DNA from: JAVBLW01 sp031553215
GTDB taxonomy: Bacteria; Bacillota_I; Bacilli_A; Acholeplasmatales; Anaeroplasmataceae
Length of the DNA: 14,928 nucleotides
Direction of reading: 5' to 3'
Assembly (NCBI GenBank): GCA_031553215.1
Contig: JAVBLW010000009.1
Span: forward strand, 1 to 14,928
Shown: positions 12,641 to 14,928 of the stretch, piece after piece
Layout: each line of letters starts with the position of its first letter
Position numbering within the stretch: the first letter of the stretch is position 1
Notes under the pieces: generated by a model
Told to the model about the DNA's origin: nothing
The model's database searches: none
The model's input: the letters and a program-made list of their open reading frames with translations, nothing else
Made by a program: the position numbers and the translations under genes

Positions 12641-13576
12641 CTATAATTTCCAAAAAGAATATTCTTTATTTTTAGGTAAATTTTTTGAATTAACATTATA
12701 ATGCTTTTTATCATTGGTTCCAACATTTTGTAATTTCAAGCATTCAGTTAAATCTCCATCAATTATGTTAGTATTAACAAAACTCAAGAATTTTAACCCT
12801 GACATATCTTTTATGAAATTTAACGAAGATATGCTACCGCAATTGCCTAGTACTAAACCTTTTACTTCTTTTAACGCAGATAAACTTTCAAAGTTTTCTA
12901 TTTTTTTGCACGTATCGAATTCAATTTTCTTTAGTTTTAAGCATTTTGAAATATTTGATATATCAATAAGTTTAGGGCAAAAATTAATTGCTAGATTTTC
13001 TAATTTAGTCAAATTTTCAATTCCGTTTAATGAACTCAATTTGAGTTGAGTTAAAATCAATTTATTTAAATTCGGCAAAAATGAAGTTTGTTCAAGATCA
13101 AATGTATTAGTACTAATCACTTCTAGTCTTTCTAAAGTTTCGCATTTTGATGAAAACTTAAAACTGTTTGCCTTATTTACCATTAAACCTTGCAACTGAG
13201 AAACCTCTAAACCTTCAATAATAAAATTGCCATTTAATTTTAATTCTCTCAAATTTTTGATTAAAGATAAATTTACTTTTTCATCATTTTTATTATGTTT
13301 ACATAATGTCAATTTGCATAGGTTTTTTAATTCGTATATCATAGAATAATCTATACATTGTACCATTATATAAAGTTCTTTAATATTATTTTTATTAATA
13401 ATTTTTTTAAGAAAATCAATGTTTGCATTTATTTTATCACCAAAATTTTCGATGATATATATTGCTTCTATTTTTTCCTTTTCGATATAATCCACCAGTT
13501 CTAATACATCATATTTCTCTGATATATTTACATCAATAGACTTAATATTATTTCTTAAACAAGATATAAAACTCAT
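12641..13576 (-). CDS. Leucine-rich-repeat protein, probable immunity protein for the RHS toxin
   Basis: A 311-residue protein with no signal peptide or membrane segment. From about residue 65 to 285 it consists of short irregular leucine-rich repeats (for example LKKIEF, VKGLVL, LKFLSF, each about 22 residues apart), with Cys or Asn often in the repeat consensus position (NFCPKL, DTCKKI, GNCGSI). The first 60 residues are not clearly repeats, and the C-terminal KKHYNV followed by NLPKN is non-repeat. The ATG at 13576 has an AGGAGA SD about 9 nt upstream that overlaps the toxin's TAG stop; the genes are 13 bp apart, so expression is coupled. Position directly after a toxin tip, cytosolic character and coupling argue for immunity, probably by binding the toxin domain. 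Another LRR role cannot be excluded from sequence. Confidence 0.75.
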   Translation of the reverse strand: MSFISCLRNNIKSIDVNISEKYDVLELVDYIEKEKIEAIYIIENFGDKINANIDFLKKIINKNNIKELYIMVQCIDYSMIYELKNLCKLTLCKHNKNDEKVNLSLIKNLRELKLNGNFIIEGLEVSQLQGLMVNKANSFKFSSKCETLERLEVISTNTFDLEQTSFLPNLNKLILTQLKLSSLNGIENLTKLENLAINFCPKLIDISNISKCLKLKKIEFDTCKKIENFESLSALKEVKGLVLGNCGSISSLNFIKDMSGLKFLSFVNTNIIDGDLTECLKLQNVGTNDKKHYNVNSKNLPKNKEYSFWKL

Positions 13577-13589
13577 ATTAATAATTCTC

Positions 13590-14928
13590 CTATCTTAGCC
13601 AAGTCGTTCCCGAATATCCAAAACCTGGACTTGCAATTTTATTATATAGTGGAATATTGGCGTTAGAAGCAGCTTGCATCCACCCTGCTTCCTGAATAAA
13701 TGCTGCTTTATCACTTATTGCTGGTCGCCATTTGACTGCTGTTACTACATCATCATAAAGATTTGCTTTATCAGCGGCGGAAAACCACATACGTCCTTGG
13801 CTACCTTTACCAATATAATGAGTGCCCGATTCAAACGTAATATCATAGCTACCATATTTTCCACTTCCTTCAATATCTCTAATAATTGAAGTATCGTCCA
13901 TTAATTCTCCTACACAAGTATTGTGAACAAGTACAGAGTTCTCACCAACATAATAAGTATGGAAATCACGTACCTCAAAATTATAAGTAGTTTCTGGTGT
14001 TTCAATTACCTCTACTTCTATTTTATTAATGGTTGCCGTATTATAATTATACCCTACACCACCATTTCTTTCAATAGAATTATCAAGAGGTAGTACATCG
14101 TTATATGTTGATAACAATACATTCATACCTGCTTTTAAATCTCCTGCGTTAATCCAAGATTTTAAATCTGGAATATAGAATGGGTGCTCTTTTGTACAAG
14201 TAATTTTCTCATCTTTGATGTAAACGTGAACCCAAGTATCAGTTTCTGCTCTGAACAGATGAACCACTTCTTTTAATTCTTGTTCTCCAGTTTCTTCATT
14301 ATATGCCCATACTTTGTCTCCAATTTCAATATCTTCTATTACTTTGTGTCCTAACTCTGTTAATATTAGAGTTCCGGCTATGAAGCAGTTTCCTGGTTTT
14401 ATTATTCCTAGGGCAGTTGCTATACAATAGATGATTGTTCCTTGTATGAATCCATCTAAGAAGCTTGAGATTATTTCATCGATATGTTTTTTAAATGATC
14501 CCTTTTCGCCTGTGTCTATCATGCCCCAGGTAGAGAGGGCATTCATTATTCCAAATTCCAATGCCATTTTTAATAATCCTATTCCAAAGCAGCTGCTTCC
14601 TGGATTGGTTATTAGCACTATGGCTACTATGGTTATTGCGGCTACGACTAGTGCTTTTAATACCCATTTAAATCTCCTCCAGCCATTGGTTGGATCATAG
14701 TTTGGGTCTGGAAATAGTTCATTAGTAGTTAGTATGTTATATCTGTTTATATCTAGGTCTATTGGATTATCACTACATACTGCGTGCAGGTTTAGTCCTC
14801 CAATTGTGTCCATGCTTCCTATGATTCTTTCGATGTCTAGGCTGTCTAAGTATTGATATACTTCTGGGTCATAGTACCTAGAATTTATATAATACATTTC
14901 TGTTTCTAGGTCATAGTATTGACTTTTC
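13590..14928 (-). CDS. RHS-family polymorphic toxin, C-terminal part: RHS core end, Hint domain, GIY-YIG-like nuclease tip (5' end beyond window)
   Basis: The frame is open through the right edge, so the Met at 14897 is internal; residues are numbered from it. It begins with the end of an RHS/YD-repeat core (ETEMYYINSRYYDPEVYQYL, then CSDNPID). Hydrophobic segments follow at about 76-97, 104-122 and 146-166. A Hint self-processing domain spans about 170-326, with catalytic Cys171 in NCFIAGT, TCTKEHPFYI (His238) and terminal VLVHN (His325-Asn326). The tip (about 328-435) shows YDITFESGTHYIGKG (351-365), Arg369, Glu403 in AFIQEAGW and Asn419 in LYNKIASPG, the order expected of a GIY-YIG (URI-type) nuclease. 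The usual model is a secreted or cell-surface RHS shell whose Hint domain releases the tip, which cuts nucleic acid in a competitor. The adjacent LRR gene probably protects the producer. Confidence 0.88.
   Translation of the reverse strand, partial: KSQYYDLETEMYYINSRYYDPEVYQYLDSLDIERIIGSMDTIGGLNLHAVCSDNPIDLDINRYNILTTNELFPDPNYDPTNGWRRFKWVLKALVVAAITIVAIVLITNPGSSCFGIGLLKMALEFGIMNALSTWGMIDTGEKGSFKKHIDEIISSFLDGFIQGTIIYCIATALGIIKPGNCFIAGTLILTELGHKVIEDIEIGDKVWAYNEETGEQELKEVVHLFRAETDTWVHVYIKDEKITCTKEHPFYIPDLKSWINAGDLKAGMNVLLSTYNDVLPLDNSIERNGGVGYNYNTATINKIEVEVIETPETTYNFEVRDFHTYYVGENSVLVHNTCVGELMDDTSIIRDIEGSGKYGSYDITFESGTHYIGKGSQGRMWFSAADKANLYDDVVTAVKWRPAISDKAAFIQEAGWMQAASNANIPLYNKIASPGFGYSGTTWLR
14266..14361 (-). 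repeat. 96-bp near-identical Hint segment, copy in the intact RHS gene
   Basis: This is the partner of 12273-12368, with three mismatches in 96 bp and the same orientation, about 2 kb apart. Homologous recombination between them would delete the GIY-YIG tip and LRR gene and fuse the RHS core to the displaced tip and its immunity gene. Confidence 0.95.

Noticed and set aside
14431..14700. Plus-strand open frame of 89 codons within the RHS gene
   Set aside because: It lies antisense to the hydrophobic segments of the RHS protein, has no SD and reflects the complementary codon pattern.
1..14928. Mycoplasma-type code with TGA read as tryptophan
   Set aside because: Several intact genes end in TGA at sensible positions (the aminotransferase and the recombinase), and tryptophan is encoded by TGG.
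1..14928. CRISPR array, prophage structural genes, rRNA
   Set aside because: No regularly spaced repeats, no phage packaging or structural signatures and no rRNA-like sequence are seen.

Overview
The window is AT-rich throughout. Bacillota-type promoters, strong purine-rich Shine-Dalgarno (SD) sequences and ordinary use of TGA as a stop suggest a low-GC Gram-positive bacterium (Bacillota, possibly a gut-associated Bacilli/Erysipelotrichia-like lineage) using the standard bacterial code. The exact lineage cannot be fixed from this sequence.

Left part (1-9531, minus strand, transcribed right to left): a tight cluster glmS > CapD/PglF-like nucleotide-sugar dehydratase > DegT-family aminotransferase > PglC-like phosphoglycosyl transferase > Wzx-like flippase > glmM > glmU (cut by the left edge). 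GlmS, GlmM and GlmU together make UDP-GlcNAc from fructose-6-phosphate. The four genes between them form a plausible branch that turns UDP-GlcNAc into a 4-amino-6-deoxy sugar, loads it on a lipid carrier and flips it across the membrane. glmS has a clear promoter (TTGAAA-17-TATGAT) and no glmS ribozyme. A hairpin terminator followed by an extended -10 promoter splits the cluster before the flippase.

Middle (9532-11330): a divergently transcribed tyrosine recombinase with all six catalytic residues converges on tRNA-Gln(UUG). The recombinase stop codon lies in a 14-bp sequence that is repeated exactly inside the tRNA gene. A tRNA-side terminator lies within the recombinase 3' coding end. Beyond the tRNA is about 500 bp without a convincing gene; it holds an extended -10 promoter, two possible very small ORFs and a weak terminator.

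Right part (11330-14928, minus strand): a polymorphic-toxin locus. The upstream gene (cut by the right edge) is the end of an RHS-repeat protein with hydrophobic segments, a Hint self-cleaving domain and a GIY-YIG-like nuclease tip. It is followed at once by a leucine-rich-repeat protein that is probably its immunity protein, then tandem terminators. Next comes a displaced cassette: a 5'-truncated Hint domain that has lost its catalytic Cys, a different toxin tip (possibly Ntox24-like) and a small Imm32-like immunity gene. A 96-bp stretch with three mismatches links the two Hint copies and is a ready substrate for tip exchange by homologous recombination.
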